Shown here: one piece after another, positions 1 to 8,413 of the stretch
How positions within the stretch are numbered: the stretch's first letter is position 1
Layout of the letters: each line of letters begins with the position of its first letter
Assembly: GCF_004348545.1 (NCBI RefSeq)
Contig: NZ_SMKL01000006.1
Coordinates: forward strand, 62,001 to 126,000
Reading direction: 5' to 3'
Length of the DNA: 64,000 nt
Source: Jiangella ureilytica
GTDB taxonomy: Bacteria > Actinomycetota > Actinomycetes > Jiangellales > Jiangellaceae
The notes under the pieces: model-generated
Told to the model about the DNA's origin: nothing
The model's database searches: none
What the model saw: only the letters and a program-made list of their open reading frames with translations
Made by a program: the position numbers and the translations under genes

Positions 1-302
1 GCATCGGCGACGGTGGTGGCCAGCGGCTTCTCGACCAGGACGGCCGCGCCAGCGGCGATGGCGGCCTCGGCCGCAGGCCGGTGCACCGAGTCGGGCGTGG
101 CGACGATCACCACGTCGGGCCGGGTCTCGGCCAGAGCGCGACCGAGGTCGGTGTAGGCCGGTACGCCTAGTTCGGCGCCGACGGCGGCGGCCACGGAGCC
201 GGCGCTGTCGACGACGCCCGCGAGCTCGGCCAGCCGCGAGTCGCGCACCGTCCGCGCGTGCAGGCTGCCCATGAACCCGGCGCCTACGACGATCACCTTC
301 AT
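1..302 (-). CDS. Gfo/Idh/MocA-family NAD(P)-dependent oxidoreductase (3' end outside window)
   Basis: Only the N-terminal ~100 residues are present. The protein opens with a Rossmann dinucleotide-binding motif (MKVIVVGAGFMGSLHAR), continues with a DVVIVATP strand and reaches the EKPLATT motif whose lysine is catalytic in this family. These enzymes oxidise or reduce sugars, inositols or related polyols in the cytoplasm. The ATG overlaps the stop of the PLP-enzyme gene in an ATGA, so it is the third gene of an operon. The substrate cannot be read from this fragment. Confidence 0.85.
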   Translation of the reverse strand, partial: MKVIVVGAGFMGSLHARTVRDSRLAELAGVVDSAGSVAAAVGAELGVPAYTDLGRALAETRPDVVIVATPDSVHRPAAEAAIAAGAAVLVEKPLATTVAD

Positions 303-1420
303 GATGCGACCCTCCCAGTGATCTCGGCTCGTGCGCCGGACGATCCGGCGGCCCAGTCGGCCACCCGCCCGGCGATGTCGTCGACGGCCACCACCGGCAG
401 GGTGCCCGCGCCGGGGCCGAATCGGCCCAGGTCCTTCCAGCCGGCGCCGGACAGCACCAGCACGACGTCGGCGCCGGAGCCGATCCGGCCCGCTTCGACG
501 TCGGCGATGAGCGCGGCCAGCGTCGTAGCGGCGGCGGGCTCGACGAACACGCCCTCGGCCGCTGCGAGAAGCCGCTGAGCGGCCAGGATCTCGGCGTCGG
601 CCGGAGCCGTGCCCCAGCCACCCGATGCCGTCACCGCGCCCACGGCCGCGACGCCGTCCGGCGGGTTCGGCACCTGCAGGCCGGAGACCGTCGTCTCGCA
701 CCGGGTCACCAGCGGCTCCACCCGTACCCCTTGCAACACGTCGACGATGGGCGCGCACCCTGCCGGCTGGCAGGCCACGACGGACGCCCGCATGCCGCCG
801 TGGGCCATCCCGCGCGCGACGGCGACCAACAGCCCGCCTCCGCCGGCGGAGACGTAGACGTGTGTGGCGGTGTCGGCCTGCTCGGCCAGCTCGTAACCGA
901 TGGTGTCCGCGCCCCGCATGCCGTCGTGGTTGAACGCGTGCGCGGTGATGCCGAGGTAGAGGTCGTGCCTCTTGGCCGCGGCCAGTACCTGGTCGACCAG
1001 CCCGGTGATGCGCTGCGTCGTCGCGTGGTCGCCGACACCGTCGACGCTCACGACGGCGGCCGCGTACGGCAGCAGCGGGACCCGCTTCTCCAGCGGAGCG
1101 GACGCGACCAGGCAGAGGAACCCGGGCAGCCCAGCCCGGGCCCCGTAGGCTGCCATCGCGACGCCCGCGTTCCCCGACGACGAGGCGATCCAGCCCCGCC
1201 GGCCCTGGTGCCGGGCCAGCGAGAGGGACATCGCGGCGATGCGGTCCTTGTACGACCCGGTCGGGTTCAGCGACTCCAGCTTCGCCGTCAGCCGGCCCAG
1301 GCCGAGCCGGCGGGCCAGCACCGGCAGGCCGATGACCGGGGTGTCGCCCTCGCCGAGCGTCACGAGCTCGCCCACTTCGGGCAGATCGGCCGCGAATCGG
1401 GCGAGCCCCCGCCCGCTCAC
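299..1420 (-). CDS. Threonine-synthase-like fold-type II PLP enzyme
   Basis: A 373-residue protein of the threonine synthase / cysteate synthase / diaminopropionate ammonia-lyase group. The PLP lysine lies in LNPTGSYKDR, the phosphate-binding loop is SSSGNAGVAMAAY and a second glycine loop is VSAGGGGLL. The family carries out beta/gamma replacement or elimination on amino acids in the cytoplasm. The GTG start overlaps the stop of the upstream M14-like gene in a GTGA, and its own stop overlaps the following oxidoreductase. The pairing with an aspartoacylase-like hydrolase suggests a substrate that is first N-deacylated and then processed by PLP chemistry; this is inference. True threonine synthase is less likely because no hom/thrB genes are nearby. 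Confidence 0.82.
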   Translation of the reverse strand: MSGRGLARFAADLPEVGELVTLGEGDTPVIGLPVLARRLGLGRLTAKLESLNPTGSYKDRIAAMSLSLARHQGRRGWIASSSGNAGVAMAAYGARAGLPGFLCLVASAPLEKRVPLLPYAAAVVSVDGVGDHATTQRITGLVDQVLAAAKRHDLYLGITAHAFNHDGMRGADTIGYELAEQADTATHVYVSAGGGGLLVAVARGMAHGGMRASVVACQPAGCAPIVDVLQGVRVEPLVTRCETTVSGLQVPNPPDGVAAVGAVTASGGWGTAPADAEILAAQRLLAAAEGVFVEPAAATTLAALIADVEAGRIGSGADVVLVLSGAGWKDLGRFGPGAGTLPVVAVDDIAGRVADWAAGSSGARAEITGRVAS

Positions 1421-2358
1421 GCGCCCGCTCCGTCGTCGAGGCCGGCCAGCGAGAAGAGCACGTCGCCGGCACGGGTGCGCGCCCGGCGGCGCAGGAACAT
1501 CACCATGCCCGCCGCCGGCGCCGCCACGGTCTCGAGCAGCGTGCCGTCGTACCCGTGGAGGCGACCGATCTCGCCCCCGGCCGGGACGATGTCGCCCGCG
1601 GTGACCGTGCTCACGAAGAAGCCGTCGTGGCGCGACAGGACCCCCGCGTCGAGGTCGCCGCCGCCGTCGTAGACCCAGCTCGCCTCGGCGCGCAACGTCG
1701 GTCGCCGCGAGGGCCGTAGCAGCCCGAACTCCGCCAGCACGCCCAGCACGCCACGGGTGTAGGCCTCGAGGTGGTCGCCGCGGATGGCGCCACCGCCGCC
1801 GCACTCGGCGTAGATCGCCGGGATGCCGCGCTCGGCCGCCACGGACAGGCTTCGTCCCGGCGGCGTCCCCGAGTGCGCCCAGATCAGCGGGGCGCCGAAC
1901 GCCGCCGCCGCCCGCCTCGACCCGTCGGCGTCGCCGGCGTCGCGGACGAAGCCGCAGAACAGCGGCATGCCGTAGGCCACGCCGGCCGAGTGCAGGTCGA
2001 TCAGCACGTCGGCGCCGTCGATGACCGACTCGGTGATCGACGCCGCGACCTCGGCCGTGGGGCCGGTCTTCGGATCGCCGGGAAAGCAGCGCGCGAGGTT
2101 GCCGCCGTCGAGCGGGCCGGTCCGGCTGCCCGCCGCCCAGGCCGCCGCGTGGGCACGTGCGACCGCCCGCACCGTCCCGGCCAGCGGCGCGCCGGCCAGC
2201 TCGCGCACGACCCGGAGCACCGCGAGGACCCCCTCGTCCTCGTCGCCATGCACGCCGCCGAGCAGCGCGACCATCGGGCCCGCACCGCCGCGGACCGTCG
2301 TCAGCACCGCCCCGCCCGCCAGCGCCGTCTGATCCGTGGAGACCGTACCGAGCTCCAT
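1417..2358 (-). CDS. Succinylglutamate desuccinylase/aspartoacylase-family (M14-like) zinc deacylase
   Basis: A 313-residue protein with the zinc-binding motif GGVHGDEDEG near residue 35 and the third zinc ligand in IDLHSAG. It ends in the beta-rich C-terminal domain typical of aspartoacylase and DoeB-like N-acetyl-diaminobutyrate deacetylases. It should hydrolyse an N-acyl amino acid or related amide. I chose the ATG because GAGGG lies 8 bp upstream; an in-frame GTG six bases earlier is possible. It is the first gene of the operon with the PLP enzyme and oxidoreductase. The exact acyl substrate is unknown. Confidence 0.78.
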   Translation of the reverse strand: MELGTVSTDQTALAGGAVLTTVRGGAGPMVALLGGVHGDEDEGVLAVLRVVRELAGAPLAGTVRAVARAHAAAWAAGSRTGPLDGGNLARCFPGDPKTGPTAEVAASITESVIDGADVLIDLHSAGVAYGMPLFCGFVRDAGDADGSRRAAAAFGAPLIWAHSGTPPGRSLSVAAERGIPAIYAECGGGGAIRGDHLEAYTRGVLGVLAEFGLLRPSRRPTLRAEASWVYDGGGDLDAGVLSRHDGFFVSTVTAGDIVPAGGEIGRLHGYDGTLLETVAAPAAGMVMFLRRRARTRAGDVLFSLAGLDDGAGA

Positions 2359-2408
2359 GTGCACCGCCCTCGGCTGTCATCGGCATGATCGAGAGAACGG
2401 CCGCCACG

Positions 2409-2455
2409 TTGAGCCATGGACCACCGCCATCTACCATACTGAAACACAGGTTCCA
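2409..2455 (+). promoter_or_regulatory. Promoter with TGAAA-N6-TTCCA inverted-repeat operator (site 1)
   Basis: A -35 box TTGAGC (2409-2414), a 17-bp spacer and a -10 box TACCAT (2432-2437) are followed after 2 bp by TGAAACACAGGTTCCA (2440-2455). The same arrangement occurs at 3555-3602, 4718-4765 and, inverted, at 31070-31118. It would drive the two SnoaL-like genes. An operator at about +1 suggests repression by blocking RNA polymerase. Confidence 0.75.
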
Positions 2456-2569
2456 TTCGTTGAACAACCGATGCCGCAGGCGAAACCCGCCACCATCGCG
2501 ACGGCCATTCCCGCGCGAGACGATCGATACGGCCACGTACACCGCTCACTCCGAGAGGCGCGAACCCGC

Positions 2570-3019
2570 GTGACATGCAAACTGCTGGCACAGAAGGCGT
2601 TCTCCGGCATCGAGTCCGCGGCCGGCCGGCCGCGCGCACCCGAGGACTTCCGGCCCTACACCGACCTGATCGCGACCGACTGCATGCTCACGTTCGGCGT
2701 GCCTGCCGACACGCCGCTGGGGACGGCGTTGCACGGGCGCGCAGCCATCATCGACTTCTGGACGAGGCTCGCACCCGGGTTGTTCGGCGACGTGCACCTC
2801 GACGAGCCGCTCTCCTTCGTATGCGACACCCAGCGCGCCGTGGTACTGGGGCGCGAGAGCTACGACATCGTGCTGACCGGCCAGAGGGTCGAGGGCAAGG
2901 CCTTCACCGCCGTTCTCGAGTTTCGCGACGGCCTGATCGTCCGCGACCGACGGGTCTACGAGATGGCTGAGTTCATCGACGCACACCGTCACCACCGGAG
3001 TTCGGAGGCCGCCCGATGA
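2570..3019 (+). CDS. NTF2/SnoaL-like small alpha+beta-barrel protein
   Basis: A 149-residue protein of the NTF2-like (SnoaL/LimA/ketosteroid isomerase) fold, with F-R-P-Y-T-D-L near the start, a central strand FTAVLEFRDGLIV and the closing helix motif YEMAEFID. Such proteins are small cytoplasmic isomerases, hydrolases or cyclases acting on hydrophobic metabolites, or non-catalytic binders. The GTG start is chosen because family similarity begins there and GAGAGG lies upstream; the open frame extends further 5'. The stop overlaps the next SnoaL-like gene in ATGA, so the two are probably translated together and may form a heteromer. A broken third copy lies at 8414-8655. The substrate is unknown. 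Confidence 0.68.
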   Translation: MTCKLLAQKAFSGIESAAGRPRAPEDFRPYTDLIATDCMLTFGVPADTPLGTALHGRAAIIDFWTRLAPGLFGDVHLDEPLSFVCDTQRAVVLGRESYDIVLTGQRVEGKAFTAVLEFRDGLIVRDRRVYEMAEFIDAHRHHRSSEAAR

Positions 3020-3510
3020 CCGATCCTGCCCAGTGGAGCCAAGAGCAGATCAACACCGGCCTGGCGCTGCGCGCGTGGTCGTACTACTACATCCACTCCT
3101 CCATCCGCGACACGACGACCTGCTACCAGCCACTGATCGACCTGTGCGCCGAAGACATCATCTGGTCCCACGACGGGCCGCGGGACGAGCGGGTACCCAC
3201 CTATCCCGGCGTGATCCACGGAAAGCAGGCGCTGGCAGACATGCTGTCCTGGGAGGACGACATCGTCGGCGAACTGGACCTGCTCGACCCGATCGAGCGT
3301 CCGATCGAGTTCATCGCCGAGGGGAACCAGGTGGTCGCGTTGATCGCGGAGAACTACCGCATCAAGCGAACCGGCGCCGTCGTGCGCAACGATCTCGCCG
3401 TAGTCGTGATGGACTTCGAAGATCACCTGATCACCCGGATGCGGATCATCGCCAACCTGGCCGACTACATCGAGACCCATTTGGGCGTCGGCTGGTCCGT
3501 CCGCGCCTGA
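3016..3510 (+). CDS. NTF2/SnoaL-like protein, second copy
   Basis: A 164-residue NTF2-fold protein. It is tryptophan/tyrosine-rich at the N-terminus (AWSYYYIHSS) and has the family's C-terminal strand-helix pattern (VVMDFEDHLITRMRII, then ADYIETHLG). The ATG overlaps the stop of the first SnoaL-like gene. Its last third resembles the frame-shifted remnant at 8574-8655, which shows the family was locally amplified. The genes share operator sites with an oligopeptide-type importer, so a role in processing an imported compound is plausible but inferred. Confidence 0.7.
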   Translation: MTDPAQWSQEQINTGLALRAWSYYYIHSSIRDTTTCYQPLIDLCAEDIIWSHDGPRDERVPTYPGVIHGKQALADMLSWEDDIVGELDLLDPIERPIEFIAEGNQVVALIAENYRIKRTGAVVRNDLAVVVMDFEDHLITRMRIIANLADYIETHLGVGWSVRA

Positions 3511-3554
3511 CCGCAGCGCTCAGCCCGCCGTCAGTCCCATCGCCCGTTCCTGGA

Positions 3555-3602
3555 TTGAGTTCAAGCCGATCTGGTGTCACGATGAGTGAAACACCGGTTC
3601 CA
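3555..3602 (+). promoter_or_regulatory. Promoter with TGAAA-N6-TTCCA operator (site 2)
   Basis: TTGAGT (3555-3560), 17 bp, then CACGAT (3578-3583), followed after 3 bp by TGAAACACCGGTTCCA (3587-3602). It lies upstream of the epimerase gene and has the same layout as sites 1, 3 and 4. The -10 box is weaker than in site 3. Confidence 0.68.
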
Positions 3603-3685
3603 TTTCCACCATCGGCTACCTGGCTCATTCCGGCACGTACTCACCGTGTCGCAACGATCACAGAGAACGGGAAGTGGTGCGTGAC

Positions 3686-4681
3686 ATGCGTGTACTGGTG
3701 ACCGGTGCGGCGGGCAGGGTGGGCGCGAACATGGTTCGGCGCCTCGTGACCGCCGGCGCCGACGTCAAGGCCATGGTGTTACCGGGCGATCCGCTGCGCA
3801 GCAAGCTCGACCCTTTCCCCGACGTCGAGATCGTCGAGGCCGATCTCAGCGACCAGCCGGCCATCGACGCCGCGTGCAAGAACGTCACCCATGTCGTCCA
3901 TCTCGCGGCCCAGCTGATCCGCAGCGACACCGCCGTCGACCGCTTCTACGACGTCAACGCGTTCGGCACCCTCCGGCTGCTGGAGGGCGTCGTGAAGGCC
4001 GGCGTCCCGATCGATCGGTTCGTGCTGGCCAGCTCCGACGGCACCTACCGCCCGGGGGCGCCACCCGCCGTGCCGCTGACCGAGGACTCGCCGCAGGAAC
4101 CGGCCGACTACTACGGCACCGGCAAGCTGCTGGGCGAGTACATTCTGCGCAACCACGCCGCCCAGTACGCCATCCCGTTCGCCATCACCCGGTTCGCGAC
4201 CGTCGTCAGCCCCGAGGAGGCCGGCGACATGTTCCGCCTCGACTTCTGGCGGCGAGTCCTGAGCTGGCAGGCGCTGGGCAAGGACTGCCACATCTGGCAC
4301 CTCTTCGACGGCCAGCCAGACCTGGTCAAGATCTTCGATGCTCAGACCGGCGACGCGCCAGGTGACACCGCCGTGGGCTTGACCGGCCCCGACGGCATCC
4401 CGTGGACCCTCTCGATCCTCGACGTCCGCGACGCCGTGGACGGCCTCTACCTGGCACTCACCGAGCCCGAGGCCGTGGGCCACGCCTTCAACCTCGCCGC
4501 CGCCCGCCCCACCTCCCACGACGACGGCGCGGCCGCTATCGCCGACGCCTACGGCGTGCCGAAACTCATGGTCGAGATGCCGATGGCGCACCATCTCGAG
4601 CTCGACATCCGCCGCGCCCGCACCATGCTCGGCTTCGAGCCACAACGCGACTTCGTCCGAATGCTCGATTCGGCATGCTGA
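3686..4681 (+). CDS. NAD-dependent epimerase/dehydratase-family (extended SDR) protein
   Basis: A 331-residue extended SDR with the N-terminal Rossmann motif TGAAGRVG, HLAAQ after the fourth strand and the active-site YYGTGK (YxxxK). The usual serine region reads ASSDGTY. The family epimerises, dehydrates or reduces nucleotide sugars or related hydroxy compounds. I preferred the ATG over the GTG codons at 3674/3677 because MRVLVTG is the conserved family start. It is clearly paralogous to the SDR at 9776-10801 in the sugar cluster. Its own operator (site 2) places it in the SnoaL/Dpp regulon, so a small-molecule catabolic role is more likely than polysaccharide synthesis. Confidence 0.75.
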   Translation: MRVLVTGAAGRVGANMVRRLVTAGADVKAMVLPGDPLRSKLDPFPDVEIVEADLSDQPAIDAACKNVTHVVHLAAQLIRSDTAVDRFYDVNAFGTLRLLEGVVKAGVPIDRFVLASSDGTYRPGAPPAVPLTEDSPQEPADYYGTGKLLGEYILRNHAAQYAIPFAITRFATVVSPEEAGDMFRLDFWRRVLSWQALGKDCHIWHLFDGQPDLVKIFDAQTGDAPGDTAVGLTGPDGIPWTLSILDVRDAVDGLYLALTEPEAVGHAFNLAAARPTSHDDGAAAIADAYGVPKLMVEMPMAHHLELDIRRARTMLGFEPQRDFVRMLDSAC

Positions 4682-4717
4682 TCCCCACCATGTCAGTCCG
4701 GCAATCCCCAGCACCCG

Positions 4718-4765
4718 TTGACACCGGTCGGGACCTACTCTAATTTCACTGAAACCGGCGTTTCA
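4718..4765 (+). promoter_or_regulatory. Promoter with perfect TGAAA-N6-TTTCA operator (site 3)
   Basis: A strong -35 TTGACA (4718-4723), 17 bp and -10 TAATTT (4741-4746), then 3 bp and TGAAACCGGCGTTTCA (4750-4765). The arms are a perfect inverted repeat. It drives the binding-protein/permease operon, whose start codon lies 43 bp further on. Confidence 0.82.
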
Positions 4766-4808
4766 TTTTCTTGGGTGTCCGCCGATGAAGATCGACAGGA
4801 GACTCGAT

Positions 4809-6419
4809 ATGAATGCGAGCTGGCAAAACGACAGGTTCGAGAGTCTCTGGCAAGACCGCGTCAGCCGACGTGAGCTTCTTCGCCGAGCCGGTCTGGGAGC
4901 GGCGGGCCTTGGGCTGGCGTCATTGGTCACATCTTGCAGCACCGGCTCCACCAACCAGGGGCCGACCTCCGGCGGCGACTCAGTTGTCTTCACCGCAGGC
5001 CAGACGAGCGCGTGGAACGGACTGGATCCCACCAGCCCACTCGAGGGAGCCATCGCCATCTCCACGCTATGGGGCGACCGCCTCTACCAACTGGACCCGT
5101 TCGCTCCTCGCACGGAAGTGCTTCCACAACTCGCAGAGGCCCTACCGGAGCAGATCGATCCGACCACGTACCGCATCGGGCTCCGGCAAGGTGTCAGTTT
5201 CCACAACGGAAGCCCTTTCACCGCGGGCGATGTCGTGTTCACGCTCCAGCGCTTGCTCGACCCGGCTGTCGGGGCTTTCAACACGCAGTTCCTCAACTTC
5301 ATCGCCGGCGTGGCGGCCATCGACGACCACGCTGTCGAGGTCACGCTGAAGGCTCCGACCGCGTTGCTCGCCGAACGACTCACGATGGATCCTGTGCTCT
5401 CCAGCACAGTCGTCACGGAAGAACTCGCCCTGCAACCCGTGGGCACCGGCCCGTATCGGGTCGTCTCAGCTATTTCCGGCCAGGAGGTCACGCTCGAGCG
5501 CTACGCCGAGTACACCGGTGATCGCGAGCCCACCTACCAGCGGATCACCATCACCAACGTCGGTGACTCGACGGCACGGATCTCTGGTCTGCAGAGCGGG
5601 CGATTCAAGCTGATCGAAGACGTGCCGCCGAGCGCTAACGCTCAACTCGAGGGAGATGAACGCGTCGAGGTGGGTGTCGTCGACGGCTACGACTGCAGCC
5701 ACATGCTCTTCCACTGCGGCAAACCACCCTTCGACGACCTGAGGGCCCGTCAGGCCGTATGCTTCGCGATCGACCGGGACGCGATCACCAGTACCAGCTT
5801 CTTCGGACACGCGAAGCCCAACTGGGACGGCTGGTTGCCGAGCCATCCCGACGCCACCCCACCGACGATCTCCTATCGTTTCGACCCAGATGAAGCTCGG
5901 CGGCTACTGAGCGAGGCCGGCCATGGCACCGGCCCCGTGCCAATGGACCTGCTGATCTCGGCAGGCAATAGTCAGATCGACTCGCAGATCCCCATCATCG
6001 AGCAGAACCTCATCGACGCCGGCTTCCAGCCCAACCTCCTGCCTGGCGAGCATGGCAGCCGAATCGCCATGGTCCAGGAGGGCCGCTACAGCGCCTGGCT
6101 CTTCAAGGGCGACCTGTCCGGTGCCTTCAGCCCAGCCTTGGACACCATGCTCCGGGCCCATTTCTTCGGCATTGTGCCCCGTGAGTTCATGCGCTGGGAC
6201 GGGGCCGCCGACGCTGAAGCGCTGCTGGCAGAAGCCGCTGGATCGGCCGACGAGGCCGGCTATCGTCAAGCGCTGTCCGAGATTCTCGAACTCATCCAGG
6301 AGCAGGTACCCGCGCCGACACTCCATTCAGTCCAACGCATCACCGCATGGTCGTCGAGCCTCTCTGGCTTCCGACCGATACCCGCCGCCGGATTCGTCCT
6401 CGACGGTGTCCACGGCTGA
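4809..6419 (+). CDS. Dpp/Opp-type ABC transporter substrate-binding lipoprotein
   Basis: A 536-residue SBP_bac_5-family protein exported to the outer face of the membrane. The N-terminus carries a twin-arginine-like signal (SRRELLRRAG) followed by a lipobox ending LVTSC, so it is probably a Tat-exported lipoprotein. Later motifs such as RIGLRQGVSFHNGSPFTAGD are characteristic of the dipeptide/oligopeptide/nickel family. The ATG at 4809 is preferred to one at 4785 because AGGAG lies 7 bp upstream. Two permease genes follow; no ATPase follows, and the likely ATPases are at 29218-31034 under the same operator type. The ligand is probably a small cationic, peptide-like or amide compound, but this is not determined. 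Confidence 0.9.
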   Translation: MNASWQNDRFESLWQDRVSRRELLRRAGLGAAGLGLASLVTSCSTGSTNQGPTSGGDSVVFTAGQTSAWNGLDPTSPLEGAIAISTLWGDRLYQLDPFAPRTEVLPQLAEALPEQIDPTTYRIGLRQGVSFHNGSPFTAGDVVFTLQRLLDPAVGAFNTQFLNFIAGVAAIDDHAVEVTLKAPTALLAERLTMDPVLSSTVVTEELALQPVGTGPYRVVSAISGQEVTLERYAEYTGDREPTYQRITITNVGDSTARISGLQSGRFKLIEDVPPSANAQLEGDERVEVGVVDGYDCSHMLFHCGKPPFDDLRARQAVCFAIDRDAITSTSFFGHAKPNWDGWLPSHPDATPPTISYRFDPDEARRLLSEAGHGTGPVPMDLLISAGNSQIDSQIPIIEQNLIDAGFQPNLLPGEHGSRIAMVQEGRYSAWLFKGDLSGAFSPALDTMLRAHFFGIVPREFMRWDGAADAEALLAEAAGSADEAGYRQALSEILELIQEQVPAPTLHSVQRITAWSSSLSGFRPIPAAGFVLDGVHG

Positions 6420-6459
6420 CGGCGCGCACCTTCAACAGCCCGCTACGGAAGGCCCCCTG

Positions 6460-7485
6460 ATGGTCCTGCTCATCGCGGATCCCGAACTGGGCGACGACGA
6501 TGTCACCGAACGTCGCCGCGCACGCCGAGCGACGTGGCCTTATGTGCTTCGTCGTCTCGCGATGGCGCCCCTGATCCTGCTCGGGGTCTCGCTCGCGATG
6601 TTCATCATGGTCGACCTCTCACCGAACGATCCGGTCACCGCGCGCCTCGGCATGCTCGCCGACGCCGAGGCGCGCCGCCAGTTCGCCGCCGAACACGGGC
6701 TCGACGACCCGCTGCCGCTTCGGTTCTGGCACTTCCTGGTGGACTTGGTGCATCTCGACCTCGGAGACGCCATCGTGCGATCGGAACCGGTCAGCACTCT
6801 CATCGGTCAGGCGCTCCCCGTGACCGTAGAGCTCATCGGTCTCTCACTGCTGATCTCGCTACCGGTGGCGGCACTCCTCGGCACAGCCGCGGCCTGGAAG
6901 GAGGGCCGCGCCACCGACCGCGTCATCAGCACGCTCGCAGCCTTCGCGCAGGCAACACCTGGCTTCTGGGCCGGCCTCGTCTTCATCCAAGTCTTTGCCG
7001 TGTCACTCGGCGTTCTTCCCTCCGGTGGCTACGTGCCGCTCTCCATGGGGTTCACGGCGTGGCTGACCTCGATGATCGGCCCGGCCCTCGTCCTCGCCAT
7101 GGGCTTCGCGGCCGCCCTCACACGTATCGTCCGCGCTTCCATGGCCGATGAGTTGGCGAAGGACTATGTCCGCACCACTATCGGCGCAGGTGTCTCCTGG
7201 CCGGTCGCCCTCGGGCAGAGTGTGTTCCGGAACGCGCTGCTCGCTCCCTTGACCGTCGTTGGGATCTTCGTCGGAGCCATGATGTCCGTCGCAATCCTGG
7301 TCGAGGTGGTCTTCAACCTCCCCGGGCTGGGAACCCTTCTCGTCACCGGCATCAACCAAGGTGACCTCGCGGTCGTCAGGGGCGCCGCCTTGGTGGGGGC
7401 GACGGCGTTCGTCACGGTCAACCTGGTCGTGGATCTTCTCTATCTCGTACTTGCACCGCAGAGCGCGGAAGCGGGGACATCATGA
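6460..7485 (+). CDS. Dpp/Opp-type ABC transporter permease (DppB-like)
   Basis: A 341-residue inner-membrane permease with about six hydrophobic segments. The N-terminal helix is LAMAPLILLGVSLAMFIMVDL. The binding-protein-dependent transport signature occurs near ELAKDYVRTTIGAGVSW, with the EVVFNLPGLGTLL motif usual for DppB. The ATG is preceded by GGAAGG at 7 bp, and its stop overlaps the DppC-like start in ATGA. It would form the translocation pore with the next gene product. Confidence 0.9.
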   Translation: MVLLIADPELGDDDVTERRRARRATWPYVLRRLAMAPLILLGVSLAMFIMVDLSPNDPVTARLGMLADAEARRQFAAEHGLDDPLPLRFWHFLVDLVHLDLGDAIVRSEPVSTLIGQALPVTVELIGLSLLISLPVAALLGTAAAWKEGRATDRVISTLAAFAQATPGFWAGLVFIQVFAVSLGVLPSGGYVPLSMGFTAWLTSMIGPALVLAMGFAAALTRIVRASMADELAKDYVRTTIGAGVSWPVALGQSVFRNALLAPLTVVGIFVGAMMSVAILVEVVFNLPGLGTLLVTGINQGDLAVVRGAALVGATAFVTVNLVVDLLYLVLAPQSAEAGTS

Positions 7486-8357
7486 CCGCACAGAGCACGC
7501 TCGTCAGCGGATTCGAGGCCGACCCGCCGGGCCGGGGGTTCCCTCCGGCCAGCCGCTTACGCGGGCCCGTTGCCCACTGGAGCGCGTTGATCGTTCTCCT
7601 CGCCATGATCGTCCTGCTCGCCCTTCCGGCGATCTGGACCACCTCGCCCACGGCTCTGGATCCCTCCAACGCCCTCAGCCCGCCGAGTTTGGATCATCCA
7701 TTCGGCACTGACCAGGTCGGCCGCGACATCGCTGCTCGTGTCCTGCACGGTGCGCGGCTGAGCGCGCTCGTTGCCGTCGCTTCTACTCTGATCGCCCTCG
7801 TGGCCGGGGGCATTCTCGGCGCTGCGGCGGCAACTGGTCCGCGCTGGCTCTCGGAGATCATCATGCGCGTGGTCGATGTGGGTCTCGCGTTCCCGGGCAT
7901 TTTGCTCGCCATCGTCTTGGCCGCCGCGATCGGCCCACATCTCTCGACCACGATCATCGTGCTCGGCGTACTCTTCACTCCGCCCATGGCGCGGGTGATG
8001 CGGGCCCTGGTGTTCAAGGAGTACGGCGAAGATTATGTGCTGGCAGCCAGGCTCACCGGAACCAGTCGGCGACGTTTGGTCATCTTCCACATCAGCCGCA
8101 ACATCGCCCTCCCTGTCACGGTCTTCATCACGATCACCATGGCCGAGGCAATCGTCGCGGAGGCGGCCCTATCGTTCATCGGCGCCGGGATTCGGCCGCC
8201 AGCACCGTCCTGGGGAAACATCATCCGCGATGGCTACACGATGATCAGCACAGGCGCATGGTGGATCTCGCTCTTCCCCGGCTTCGCCGTACTCGCAGCT
8301 GTCTTCGGCCTCAACCGTTACTCCGAAATGATCGGCAAGCATGTGCGAATGCGATGA
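7482..8357 (+). CDS. Dpp/Opp-type ABC transporter permease (DppC-like)
   Basis: A 291-residue permease with the DppC hallmark HPFGTDQVGRDIAARVLHGAR after the first transmembrane helix. The EAA loop is at EYGEDYVLAARLTG and the C-terminal motif is AEAALSFIGAGIRPPAPSWG. It overlaps the DppB-like gene by 4 bp. No transporter ATPase follows: the next sequence is a SnoaL-like remnant and then the oppositely oriented sugar operon, consistent with an interrupted operon. Confidence 0.9.
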   Translation: MTAQSTLVSGFEADPPGRGFPPASRLRGPVAHWSALIVLLAMIVLLALPAIWTTSPTALDPSNALSPPSLDHPFGTDQVGRDIAARVLHGARLSALVAVASTLIALVAGGILGAAAATGPRWLSEIIMRVVDVGLAFPGILLAIVLAAAIGPHLSTTIIVLGVLFTPPMARVMRALVFKEYGEDYVLAARLTGTSRRRLVIFHISRNIALPVTVFITITMAEAIVAEAALSFIGAGIRPPAPSWGNIIRDGYTMISTGAWWISLFPGFAVLAAVFGLNRYSEMIGKHVRMR

Positions 8358-8413
8358 GAGCGACGCACCGACACCAAAAGCGCCATGGACAACGTCACGC
8401 TTGCCCAAAAGTC

